From: an uncultured Clostridium sp.
Lineage (GTDB): Bacteria; Bacillota; Clostridia; TANB77; CAG-508
DNA: 43,967 bases
Reading direction: 5' to 3'
NCBI GenBank assembly: GCA_947575605.1
Contig: CANPNZ010000013.1
Location: 1 to 43,967 of the forward strand
The notes under the pieces are model-generated. The model had not been told where the DNA came from. It did not search any database and saw only the letters and a list, made by a program, of their open reading frames with translations. Shown one piece after another: positions 19,299 to 27,936 of this stretch. Every line of letters begins with the position of its first letter. Position 1 is the first letter of the stretch. Made by a program: the position numbers and the translations under genes.

Positions 19299-20111
19299 AT
19301 GAATAAAATAAAAATCTTTATGATGACCCTTATTATAATCATAGTGAGTGGAGTATTTTGTATTTCCTATGGTGTAGTTAGAAGATCAACAGAAGATAAA
19401 CCAGAATATGCTGAAATGTGGGAAAAACTAGATTCCTATGCAGAGGGGACGTCGACTTTTAATCCAGCAACTTGTGAACTTACAGAAGCTATGAAATGGA
19501 TTGATTGGTTTGAGATACAAGATTTTGAAGAAGATGAATTAGAAAAATATTATAAAGAGGAATGTATAAAAATATTAGGGCAATTGAAAAAAAATCCCAA
19601 TATATTATTAGCTGGTAACAGTACACAGCTTATGAACAAAATAGCTAAGATTGGTGAATATGTAACAGATACCTGGACATTATCAGAAGAACAACAAGAA
19701 ACGTTAGGAGTAGAGCAAGCTAAAAAAAATGAGGAAGCTTTAGAAACTATTGATGAAAAAGAAAATAATAAGCCAAGTACAGATACTACACCAAAACCAA
19801 TAAATAAAGGAACAGACGAAAAAACAGTTACAAGCATAAATCCAACAGATTATATGCCGAGTGCTTCTCCTGACAATGCAGATAAACTAGCGGATATAGG
19901 AAACACTATTATAGGGGTAGTGCAAATTATAGGTTCTATTGTGTCAGTAGCTGTTTTAGCTATTCTAGGTATTAAATATATGATAGGAAGTGCAGAAGAA
20001 AGAGCCGAATATAAAAAATCTATGAAACCCTATATAATAGGAGCAGTTATGGTATTTTCCATTACTAATATATTAGTAATAATACTTAAGATAGCAAGAG
20101 GTTTATTCTAG
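19299..20111 (+). CDS. pilin-domain protein with large extracellular insert (T4SS pilin 1)
   Basis: 270 residues: a signal or anchor helix (about 7-25), a long acidic, mostly helical outer region (about 30-195), then a pilin-like module (about 195-268). The module has two membrane helices around the loop LGIKYMIGSAEERAEYKKSM. The same loop recurs in the next three genes. It resembles the type IV secretion pilin family (PF18895-like; VirB2/TrbC fold). The start has GGAGGTGAT upstream. First gene of the locus; its size suggests an adaptor or minor pilin rather than the main subunit. Confidence 0.7.
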   Translation: MNKIKIFMMTLIIIIVSGVFCISYGVVRRSTEDKPEYAEMWEKLDSYAEGTSTFNPATCELTEAMKWIDWFEIQDFEEDELEKYYKEECIKILGQLKKNPNILLAGNSTQLMNKIAKIGEYVTDTWTLSEEQQETLGVEQAKKNEEALETIDEKENNKPSTDTTPKPINKGTDEKTVTSINPTDYMPSASPDNADKLADIGNTIIGVVQIIGSIVSVAVLAILGIKYMIGSAEERAEYKKSMKPYIIGAVMVFSITNILVIILKIARGLF

Positions 20112-20137
20112 GCAGTAATAAAAAGAAGGTGATAAAA

Positions 20138-20713
20138 ATGGTAAAAAAAATAATATATTCAATTATAATAATGATTAGTATATATATGGGAATCAATTTA
20201 TACAGTTATAAAATATATGGGGCAACCGTTCCAGGAGAAGAGGCACCTAAGAATCCTCAAGCGCATGACGCTTTAGTGCCAGGAGAAGAAGCACCTAAAA
20301 AGTCTCAAACACAAAGTAGTGGTATACCAGGAGAAGAAGCACCGAAAGATAAAACTACGCCAACACAAGGTGGTTTAGTACCAGGAGAGGAATCACCTAC
20401 CAAAGAGACACCAAGTACAGTAGATAGCGTAATAGAAGGAGCACAAAGTTTTTTAGACACAGGAACAAAAGGTACAGTAAAAGAGGCACAATTAAAATCA
20501 ACATCCAATTTTATTTATAATATATTATTAGGAATAGCGATGGTAGTTGCCGTTATCATAGGAATGATTATAGGAATTCAATTTATGGTAGTAAGTGTAG
20601 AAGAAAAAGCAAAAATAAAAGAAGCTTTAGTACCCTATGTTGTAGGTTGTATTGTTGTTTTTGGTGCTTTTGGTATCTGGAAACTAGCCATGAATATATT
20701 ATCAAACTGGTAA
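20138..20713 (+). CDS. pilin-domain protein with four VPGEEAPK repeats (T4SS pilin 2)
   Basis: 191 residues. A signal peptide (about 1-28) is followed by four copies of VPGEEAPK or a close variant (31-38, 47-54, 63-70, 81-88) in a Pro/Thr/Gln-rich stretch. The C-terminal pilin-like module has two membrane helices around MVVSVEEKAKIKEALVPYVVG. The ATG at 20138, seven bases after GAAGGTG, is preferred to the GTG at 20129. The repeat region looks like an extended surface stalk. The loop is the most divergent of the four paralogues. Confidence 0.7.
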   Translation: MVKKIIYSIIIMISIYMGINLYSYKIYGATVPGEEAPKNPQAHDALVPGEEAPKKSQTQSSGIPGEEAPKDKTTPTQGGLVPGEESPTKETPSTVDSVIEGAQSFLDTGTKGTVKEAQLKSTSNFIYNILLGIAMVVAVIIGMIIGIQFMVVSVEEKAKIKEALVPYVVGCIVVFGAFGIWKLAMNILSNW

Positions 20714-20726
20714 GGAGGAACACCAT

Positions 20727-21071
20727 ATGAAAAGAAAAAGAATCATTTTATTTTTTGTTTTGCTAATTGCTATCATTCTATCTTTTGTAACAACATGTTA
20801 TGGATTTGAATTAAGAGAATTAACGGGAACACAAACAGAAACAGAAGCACTACAAAAAGCAGGAAATAGTATAGTAAAAGTAATTACAACAATTGGTATG
20901 GTTATATCTGTGGTTATGCTAATTGTATTAGGCATTAAATATATGATGGGAAGCACCAGTGAAAAAGCGGAATATAAAAAGACATTATTACCATATATAA
21001 TAGGAGCAGGATTAGTATTTGCAGCATCGGGAATTGCTCAATTAATCTATGAACTTGCAATTCAATTATAA
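20727..21071 (+). CDS. T4SS pilin-like protein (pilin 3)
   Basis: 114 residues: a signal peptide (about 1-26, ending CYG), a short linker, then two membrane helices around LGIKYMMGSTSEKAEYKKTL, ending in IIGAGLVFAASGIAQLIYELA. This is the minimal form of the type IV secretion pilin fold. AAGGAGGA precedes the ATG, 13 nt after the previous stop. The end of the gene contains the -35 box of the promoter for the next pilin gene. Confidence 0.75.
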   Translation: MKRKRIILFFVLLIAIILSFVTTCYGFELRELTGTQTETEALQKAGNSIVKVITTIGMVISVVMLIVLGIKYMMGSTSEKAEYKKTLLPYIIGAGLVFAASGIAQLIYELAIQL

Positions 21072-21083
21072 ATGTAGTATAAT
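21055..21083 (+). promoter_or_regulatory. promoter of pilin gene 4
   Basis: TTGCAA (21055-21060), a 17-bp spacer and perfect TATAAT (21078-21083). It overlaps the 3' end of pilin gene 3. A small hairpin (TCTCTA/TAGAGA, 21107-21124) lies in the leader. Confidence 0.75.
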
Positions 21084-21164
21084 AAGATTAGAGTTGTTAT
21101 TAAAATTCTCTACAAACATAGAGAGATTGATAAAATATACATAGAAAGTAAAGGAGGAAAAGAT

Positions 21165-21545
21165 ATGAAAAAAATGTCTAAAATAGTATCTATTATATTA
21201 ATGGCAATGATATTAGTAACCATGACAACAACAGTAATGGCAGCAGGAGAAACAGCAAAAGCAGCTCCTATAACACCTAGCTCAATAGATGGATCAACAT
21301 CAGATGTAGATGTAACAAACATTAGTACATTAGGTAATAGTGTTGTTAGAATATTAACAACCGTAGGAGTAGTAGCATCTGTTATTGTATTAGTTGTATT
21401 GGGTATTAAGTATATGATGGGAAGTGCAGAAGAAAAAGCAGAATACAAGAAAACATTAATGCCATATGTGATAGGAGCAGGATTAGTATTTGCGGCATCA
21501 GGAATTGCCAATATTGTTTATACCTTTATGCAAGACGCAGTATAA
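21165..21545 (+). CDS. T4SS pilin-like protein, probable major subunit (pilin 4)
   Basis: 126 residues: a signal peptide (about 1-26, cleavage after VMA likely), a small Ala/Thr/Ser-rich region, then two membrane helices around LGIKYMMGSAEEKAEYKKTL with VIGAGLVFAASGIANIVY. It is nearly identical to pilin 3 in the membrane part. It has its own promoter and a strong terminator, so it can be made alone and in excess. This suggests, by inference, the main structural subunit. AAAGGAGGAA precedes the ATG. Confidence 0.75.
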   Translation: MKKMSKIVSIILMAMILVTMTTTVMAAGETAKAAPITPSSIDGSTSDVDVTNISTLGNSVVRILTTVGVVASVIVLVVLGIKYMMGSAEEKAEYKKTLMPYVIGAGLVFAASGIANIVYTFMQDAV

Positions 21546-21568
21546 TAAAATAATTAATGATAAAGAAG

Positions 21569-21602
21569 CAAGAGATAACTATTTTTATCTCTTGTTTTTT
21601 TT
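21569..21602 (+). terminator. intrinsic terminator after pilin gene 4
   Basis: A 9-bp stem CAAGAGATA/TATCTCTTG (21569-21577, 21586-21594) followed by eight T. Confidence 0.9.
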
Positions 21603-21661
21603 GCTATTCTATTACAAAAACATTACAAATTCATTAAAAAACAAAAAAATGACAGAAATAG

Positions 21662-21690
21662 TTACAATTCTCTACTTTTTGTGCTATAAT
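21662..21690 (+). promoter_or_regulatory. promoter of the PrgI/VirB4/VirB6 operon
   Basis: TTACAA (21662-21667), a 17-bp spacer and perfect TATAAT (21685-21690), 53 nt before the PrgI-like gene. Confidence 0.75.
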
Positions 21691-21743
21691 ATATGTAGTT
21701 ATAATTGTGTTCATTATACGTGCAGAACAAAGGAGGAAAAACT

Positions 21744-22091
21744 ATGCAAACCTATGAAATACCAAGAGATTATAAAGGAGAAAGTAGAATATTATATATA
21801 TTTTCCATGAAAGCATTAATGTATACAGCAATAGGAATTGTACCTGGATTAGTATTTTATTTTATTTTCAATCTATTTGGAGCTAAAGTGCCAGGCATTA
21901 TAGCAACAGTTATTTGTGGTGGAATTGGTTTTGCCATAGGAACTTTTAAGATGCCAGATACCCGTAAATTTAAGATTACAGAAAAGACAGGTGGGGAGAA
22001 CATAGACGACATTATAAAAAGAGCTATCAAATTTAAACAAAAGAAAAACAGAATTTATGTATATATGAAGGAGGAAGCAAAAGATGAATAG
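21744..22091 (+). CDS. PrgI family protein (VirB3-like)
   Basis: 115 residues. A short N-terminal stretch with EIPRDYKGESRI, two adjacent membrane helices (about 23-45 and 50-68), and a basic C-terminal tail ending KFKQKKNRIYVYMKEE. This is the layout of PrgI-type proteins, the Gram-positive counterpart of VirB3, which normally sit beside VirB4. The ATG follows AAAGGAGGAAAA; the frame is open back to 21705 without support. It overlaps the next gene by 8 nt. Confidence 0.75.
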   Translation: MQTYEIPRDYKGESRILYIFSMKALMYTAIGIVPGLVFYFIFNLFGAKVPGIIATVICGGIGFAIGTFKMPDTRKFKITEKTGGENIDDIIKRAIKFKQKKNRIYVYMKEEAKDE

Positions 22092-23310
22092 TGATCAAGT
22101 AACGAATTTACTAACCATTATTTTATGTATTATGTTAGGAGTTCTATTTTTCCTTTCTATTATATACATTATGTTAAAAATCAAAGAAAACAAAATAAAA
22201 CATAAAAGAGAAGAAAACATTTCTTTGGATCAAAATAAAACAAAAACAAAAGAGGAGAAAGCCACAACAGTCCAATACAGCAAACAATCAATCTTTTCCT
22301 TCATGAAATTTGACAAAATAGAAGATGATATGATTATAAGAAAGAACGGTACTAAATATTTAATGGTCATTGAGTGTCAAGGGATTAATTATGATTTAAT
22401 GTCAGCAATTGAAAAAAACAGTGTGGAACAAGGATTTTTGCAATTTTTAAATACCTTAAAACACCCAATACAAATTTATACACAAACTAGAACCGTTAAT
22501 TTAGGAAGTAGTATCCAAAAATATAAAGAAAGACTAAAAGTAATTGAAAATAGATTAATTAGTAAACAAATGGAATACAATAGCAAGGCAAATTCGAATC
22601 AATATACACCAGAACAACTTATGAAGGAAAAGTTAGATGTAGTAAGAGAAAGAAATCTATATGAATACGGGAAAGACATTATTAACAATACAGAGAAGAT
22701 GAACTTAAATAAAAATATTTTAAGAAGGCATTATTACATCATTATAGCTCATACACCAGAAGAAGTAAATAATCCAGATATTCAAAAGTCAGAATTACGC
22801 GATATGGCATTTAACGAATTATATACCAAATGTCAATCTGCCATTGGTTCCTTATCAGTTTGTGGATTACATGGGAAAATACTAAACTCAAACGAATTAG
22901 CAGAATTGCTATATATGGCTTATAATAGAGACGATGCCGATATCTATCAACTAGATCAAGCTTTAAATGCAAAATATGATGAATTATATGTAACAGCACA
23001 AGACGTACTAGAAAAAAGAATGAAAGTATTAGACAAAAGAATAGAAGAAGAAGCTATTAGAAAAGCTAACGAAAAATTAACAGAAGCAGCACAAGAAACA
23101 GAAAAAGAAAGAGAAGTCAGAAAAAAAGAGCGAGATATGCAAGCATTAATCAATAAAATGGCTAAAATGTTAATTGACGAAAACGAGCAATTAGTTGGAA
23201 CAGAAGTAGCTAAAAAAGCAAAAGACAAAATAGAAGAAGAAAACGAAGGAGAAGGAGGAAAGGAAAATGAAGAAAAACAAACAACCAGAAGAAAGAAAAA
23301 AGTCTCCTGA
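22084..23310 (+). CDS. TraC-like, membrane-anchored VirB4 partner
   Basis: 408 residues. One N-terminal membrane helix (about 8-31), a charged linker, then a domain of about 220 residues with FDKIEDDMIIRKNGTKYLMVIE, LQFLNTLKHPIQIYTQTR, HYYIIIAHTP and a final ELAELLYMAYN. This order resembles the TraC-like (VirB4 N-terminal-like) proteins placed just before VirB4 in Patescibacteria and some Clostridia. A long charged coiled coil (about 300-400) ends in a basic tail. It lacks Walker motifs. Its last 44 nt overlap the VirB4 gene, so the two proteins are probably made together and interact. Confidence 0.65.
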   Translation: MNSDQVTNLLTIILCIMLGVLFFLSIIYIMLKIKENKIKHKREENISLDQNKTKTKEEKATTVQYSKQSIFSFMKFDKIEDDMIIRKNGTKYLMVIECQGINYDLMSAIEKNSVEQGFLQFLNTLKHPIQIYTQTRTVNLGSSIQKYKERLKVIENRLISKQMEYNSKANSNQYTPEQLMKEKLDVVRERNLYEYGKDIINNTEKMNLNKNILRRHYYIIIAHTPEEVNNPDIQKSELRDMAFNELYTKCQSAIGSLSVCGLHGKILNSNELAELLYMAYNRDDADIYQLDQALNAKYDELYVTAQDVLEKRMKVLDKRIEEEAIRKANEKLTEAAQETEKEREVRKKERDMQALINKMAKMLIDENEQLVGTEVAKKAKDKIEEENEGEGGKENEEKQTTRRKKKVS

Positions 23311-25213
23311 GGAAAATGAAGATAATTTCTTACAGGGACAAACCATAAAAGACTTAATAGCACCTTCAGGAGTGGATGTATCCAACATAGACCATTTGGA
23401 AATTATCTCTCATACCAAAAGATATGCAAGAAGTTTCTTCGTTTCGACCCTTCCTAGAATGTGTACATTTCCAGAACTATTTAGGGATATGTATTTATTT
23501 GGAGATGTCAATACTTCGATTTATATTACGCCAGTTAAAGAGGAAAGGTCACAAAATGAGCTTAATAGAGTAATCAATGAATTAGAAACCGAAAGAATTG
23601 TGGCAATGGATAAAGGAAATATCAACAGAGAAAGTACCATATCACAAAAGAGATTTGAGGCAGAACAATTAAGAGACGAAATTGCCGCAGGATTTAATAA
23701 ATTGTATGAAGCTTCTATTGTTTCTACATTATTTGCTTATAATTTAGCAGATTTGGACAGATTCTCAAAAATGTTAGCAACAGAGATGTCAAAAACATTA
23801 GTAGGAATTAAAACGGCATGGGGAATTCAGGAAGAAGCATTCCAATCTAATTTACCATTAATGGAAGACCAGGTTCAAAAAGTACATACTTTTGATCGAA
23901 ATTCTATGGGAACAGTATTTCCCTTTACCACATCAGAAATTGGACATCCTTCTGGCGTACCATTAGGCTTTAACAAACAAACAGGAACACCAATTCTTTT
24001 TGATAATTTTCATAGTTCTCTTACCAATTACAATATGGTTATTTTTGCAAAATCTGGAGCTGGTAAATCAGTTACTATGAAAACGTTAGTTTCCAGATCT
24101 TCTGTTCTTATGGGAATAGAAAGTTTAGCACTAGATGCAGAAGGTGAATATACAGTTGTAGCAGAGAGCTTAGGGGGAATTAATGTTGTTATTAGTCCTA
24201 CCTCTAAAACAGTTATTAATATATTTGATATCGAGACAGAAACAGTAAAAGACGAAATAACAGGAAAAGAAAGAACTATTTTAGGAATTGAAAACAAAGT
24301 AGAAGACGTTACGCAAGGACTACTTACCATGGCAAGAGGAAGTACAAGAAGTGCGGAAGTAAACGAGCTTACGAAACAAATTATAGCAGAATCCGTAGCA
24401 GAAGAATATGCTGCTCTTGGCATTACCAGTAATCCAAACAGTTTATATCAAAAAAATGAAGATGCCGTAAGAGGAAGTTTATTGACAAAACGTAAGAAAA
24501 ATATGCCAACCATAGGTAGCTGGTATAGAAGAATTCAAGCAAAAGCACAAGAAAATGAAAATCCAGATTATCAATATCATTATAGCTATTTATTAAAGGT
24601 TATGAAGCAATACATTAGAGAATATGATGGACAAATGGCATATTTTGATGGACAATCTACCTTTGACCTTTTAGATGGAGCACCATTTATTAATTTGGAT
24701 ATTTCTCAATTAGAAGAAAGATTTGCTAGACCATTAGCACAACAAATATTACTTTCTTGGATTTGGGAGAAATTTGTTAAGAAAAATAGTGAAGATAAGA
24801 GCAAAGCAAGCAGAAAAAGAGTGTTAGTGGATGAAGCATGGATGTTACTTCCTTATCCAGAAGCAGTAGACTTTTTAAATAAAATGGCGAGGCGTGCCAG
24901 AAAAAGAAATGTATCTCTTGCTATTATATCACAAAGATTTCAGGATTTTTATGAGAAGCAAGAAGCACAAGCAGTTTTAACATCTTCTGATACAAAGCTA
25001 TTTTTAGCACAAGATAAATCAGAAATTGCTTATTTGAAAGAAGTATTTAAACTTTCAGAGGGAGAAGCAAACTTTTTAGTAACTTGCCAAAGAGGAGAAG
25101 GATTATTAAAAGTTGGCGCTGATACAGCAATTTTAAAAATTGTACCAACGAAAAAAGAATTTGAATTTGTAGAAACAAATTTAAATCAATTGGCGAAGAA
25201 AAGAATGAACTAA
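23267..25213 (+). CDS. virB4: VirB4-type secretion ATPase
   Basis: Cytoplasmic motor ATPase of type IV secretion systems; it powers pilus assembly and substrate transfer. The N-terminal half has the family's substrate or partner-binding domain (SFFVSTLPRMCTFPELFRDM, long coiled helices near 95-130). Walker A is KSGAGKS (about 262-268, Lys267). Walker B with its acidic pair is RVLVDEAW (Asp522, Glu523). A conserved ARRARKRNVSLAIISQRFQDF motif follows. The 648-residue length is normal for Gram-positive VirB4. The gene starts inside the previous one with AGGAGGAAAGG upstream. Confidence 0.95.
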   Translation: MKKNKQPEERKKSPEENEDNFLQGQTIKDLIAPSGVDVSNIDHLEIISHTKRYARSFFVSTLPRMCTFPELFRDMYLFGDVNTSIYITPVKEERSQNELNRVINELETERIVAMDKGNINRESTISQKRFEAEQLRDEIAAGFNKLYEASIVSTLFAYNLADLDRFSKMLATEMSKTLVGIKTAWGIQEEAFQSNLPLMEDQVQKVHTFDRNSMGTVFPFTTSEIGHPSGVPLGFNKQTGTPILFDNFHSSLTNYNMVIFAKSGAGKSVTMKTLVSRSSVLMGIESLALDAEGEYTVVAESLGGINVVISPTSKTVINIFDIETETVKDEITGKERTILGIENKVEDVTQGLLTMARGSTRSAEVNELTKQIIAESVAEEYAALGITSNPNSLYQKNEDAVRGSLLTKRKKNMPTIGSWYRRIQAKAQENENPDYQYHYSYLLKVMKQYIREYDGQMAYFDGQSTFDLLDGAPFINLDISQLEERFARPLAQQILLSWIWEKFVKKNSEDKSKASRKRVLVDEAWMLLPYPEAVDFLNKMARRARKRNVSLAIISQRFQDFYEKQEAQAVLTSSDTKLFLAQDKSEIAYLKEVFKLSEGEANFLVTCQRGEGLLKVGADTAILKIVPTKKEFEFVETNLNQLAKKRMN

Positions 25214-25232
25214 ATTTGGGAGGTTATACCTT

Positions 25233-27914
25233 ATGAAGATTTTTACGAATAAAAGTATAGGGAAAAAGATTGTAATTGCCATATTAATTGTCTTATCATT
25301 TCAAATAGTTATGATGAAACCCGTTCAAGCAGATGTAGTAGAATTTGGAGGTAAATTACTAAGTCCAATTTTATCACTGTTAGTTGGTATAGGAGATGGT
25401 ATTAATGATCTTATTGGTAGAACTATAATGGGGACCAATTCTTCTTTATATGAAGTCGAAATGGGAAGTACATTTTGGGAAACGTTAGGAAGCATTTTAG
25501 TAGCTATTGCGGTAGCGGCCATAGCTATTGTAGCCATTGTAGCAACTATGGGACTCGCTGCCGTAGCACTTGCAGCTGTGGGAATAACTGCTACTGTAAC
25601 AATTGGAATGGGAACTATTTTAGCAGGAGTAGGAACAGGCCTTATGGCAGCTGTTTGGTTTAATGATCAAGTATTACCAGATGATGTTTATTTACCGATG
25701 TATTCTTATAGTGCAGAAGAAATTTTTAAAGGCAACATCTTACTATTTGATGTAAATTATTTTCAAAAGGCACCTGAAATAAAAGAACGCAAAAATGACA
25801 AAGGGGAAATACAATATTATTATTATATAGATGAAAATGGAAATGAAGTTAAAACTTCGAATCAAAATTCAGCCGTTGTTTTAAAAAATACTATAAGCTC
25901 ATGGTATAATGGTTTAAGAAATATATGTTTAGTTTTGATGCTTTCTGTATTAGTTTATATAGGTATTAGAATTTTATTATCAAGTGTAGCCTCTGATAAA
26001 GCTAAATATCTAGCCATGTTAAAAGATTGGTTTATAGGACTTTGTTTATTGTTTTTAATGCATTATATTATGGCATTTTCAGTTACGATAGTTGAAAAGT
26101 TAACAGATGTTGTAAAAACTTCAGTAGATGAAGATTCTTATGCGGTTGTTATAGAAGCTAATGATAAAATAAAAAAGGCAGTAGATAAGGATCATCTTAA
26201 TATGCCAGATGCTATTCAAGAAGGTGATGGAGGAAAGGATTTCTTAACATGGCCAACTAATCTTATGGGAAGTTTAAGACTACAATTACAAATGGAACAA
26301 TATGGTGCCCAATATGTTGGTTTAAGTATATGCTTTTTAATGCTTTGTCTATTTACTTTATATTTTACCATTATCTATATGAAGAGGGTTTTACATATAG
26401 CATTTTTAACAATAATAGCGCCAATGGTAGCACTTACTTATTGTATAGATAAAGTTAATGATGGACAAGCACAAGGATTTAATAAATGGTTTAAAGAATA
26501 TATTTTTAATTTATTAATACAACCATTGCATTTGTTATTATATTATATTTTAGTTACTTCAGCATTTGAATTAGCATCAACTAATGTAATTTATAGCATT
26601 GTTGCACTTGGCTTCATGATACCAGCAGAAAAATTATTACGTGGTTTCTTCGGATTCGAAAAAGCACAAACAGCTCCAGCAATGGGACCAGCAGGTGCAA
26701 TGATGGCATCAACAGCATTAAGTCATATGCTAAATAAAGGTTCAAAAGGAAAAGGAAAAGATGGAGGAAGTGCAAGTGGAAAAACAGATGGAAGTTCTGA
26801 TAGTGTGCCAAATCCAATAAGAGGTAGAGACCCAATGGAAAGCTTTATGGGAAGTGGAGAAGAAACTCCAGCACAGCAACAACAGGATGCTTATAATGAA
26901 AATTTTGGAACAGGAGATTGGAATCCGCTAGAAGCTAATGCATTAGCAGAAGCAGCCAATAGTGGTCAAGGTGGCATGCAATATTCAAGAGAAGACTATG
27001 AGCAAATGGCAAGAAACGATTTAGGAGAAGATGCTACCCAACAACAAATACAAGACCATATGAGAGATGTTTTTGGAATTGAACCACCACAAGAATTAAC
27101 CGCATCAGGGCCAACCGTACCACAACCACATCCTCAACAAGTGCAAACGAAAGAAAAGCCAAAAACAGGAGTAAGAAGAAGAATAAAAAGAATGGCTCAT
27201 GCAAGTTGGGCAGCACAGAAGGCAAATGTGAGAAGTTTTCCACAAAGATTGGTAAGAAAAATTGAAAATTCACATCCTATGAAAGCACTTGGTAAAACCG
27301 CAGCAGGAGTAACATTAGGAGCAGCAGGAGCAGCAGCAGGGGTAGCCATAGCAGCTACGACAGGAGATCCAAGCAATCTTACTAAAATTGCAGGAGGAGC
27401 AGCCATAGCAGGATATGCCACAGGTTCTGGAAGAGCACAAGCAATTGCTTCACCAATGGATCGTGAAGAGATAAAGGCTGTTCGTGATGTAGCCTATAAC
27501 AAAGGAGAATATAAACAAGATGCTATGAATGACTATGTAAAAGATTATATAAAAGATGTACAAAATCGAAATTACTTTGAGCAAAAATTTGGAAAAAATG
27601 GTGCAAAGGAAATGTTGAAAAAAGGTGGAATTGTAGAGAAATGTTTATACAATGAAATTACTGATAAAAAAGAAATAGCAGCAGCCTATAAGTTACAAAA
27701 AGAAGGCGTTGTAAGAAATGATGAAGAAGCTATTTCTATTGCTCAATTAGGACAAATGGTAGGTGACAATACAAATCATATGACAACTAAAAGAAGAAAC
27801 GAATGGAAAACAAGATTCAGCGATATGGCAGCAGAAAGTGGCGTAAAAGATAGAGAACAATTTGCTGCGAACAGATTAAGAGAACTTGATAAATTCTATG
27901 ATTTCAAAAAATAA
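25233..27914 (+). CDS. VirB6/TrbL-like polytopic channel protein
   Basis: 893 residues. A signal peptide (about 1-33, VQA), then about eight membrane helices (near 84-105, 108-143, 228-250, 264-288, 358-382, 384-404, 428-447, 452-468). One outer loop has a charged, Tyr-rich stretch (KNDKGEIQYYYYIDENGNE). From about 480 there is a long Gly/Ser/Gln-rich and Ala-rich tail with basic patches (VRRRIKRMAH) and a helical end. Size, topology and position after VirB4 match Gram-positive VirB6/TrbL proteins, which form the inner channel. Sequence identity to known members cannot be judged here. Confidence 0.75.
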   Translation: MKIFTNKSIGKKIVIAILIVLSFQIVMMKPVQADVVEFGGKLLSPILSLLVGIGDGINDLIGRTIMGTNSSLYEVEMGSTFWETLGSILVAIAVAAIAIVAIVATMGLAAVALAAVGITATVTIGMGTILAGVGTGLMAAVWFNDQVLPDDVYLPMYSYSAEEIFKGNILLFDVNYFQKAPEIKERKNDKGEIQYYYYIDENGNEVKTSNQNSAVVLKNTISSWYNGLRNICLVLMLSVLVYIGIRILLSSVASDKAKYLAMLKDWFIGLCLLFLMHYIMAFSVTIVEKLTDVVKTSVDEDSYAVVIEANDKIKKAVDKDHLNMPDAIQEGDGGKDFLTWPTNLMGSLRLQLQMEQYGAQYVGLSICFLMLCLFTLYFTIIYMKRVLHIAFLTIIAPMVALTYCIDKVNDGQAQGFNKWFKEYIFNLLIQPLHLLLYYILVTSAFELASTNVIYSIVALGFMIPAEKLLRGFFGFEKAQTAPAMGPAGAMMASTALSHMLNKGSKGKGKDGGSASGKTDGSSDSVPNPIRGRDPMESFMGSGEETPAQQQQDAYNENFGTGDWNPLEANALAEAANSGQGGMQYSREDYEQMARNDLGEDATQQQIQDHMRDVFGIEPPQELTASGPTVPQPHPQQVQTKEKPKTGVRRRIKRMAHASWAAQKANVRSFPQRLVRKIENSHPMKALGKTAAGVTLGAAGAAAGVAIAATTGDPSNLTKIAGGAAIAGYATGSGRAQAIASPMDREEIKAVRDVAYNKGEYKQDAMNDYVKDYIKDVQNRNYFEQKFGKNGAKEMLKKGGIVEKCLYNEITDKKEIAAAYKLQKEGVVRNDEEAISIAQLGQMVGDNTNHMTTKRRNEWKTRFSDMAAESGVKDREQFAANRLRELDKFYDFKK

Positions 27915-27936
27915 TTAAAAAGCGGAGGAAATAATT

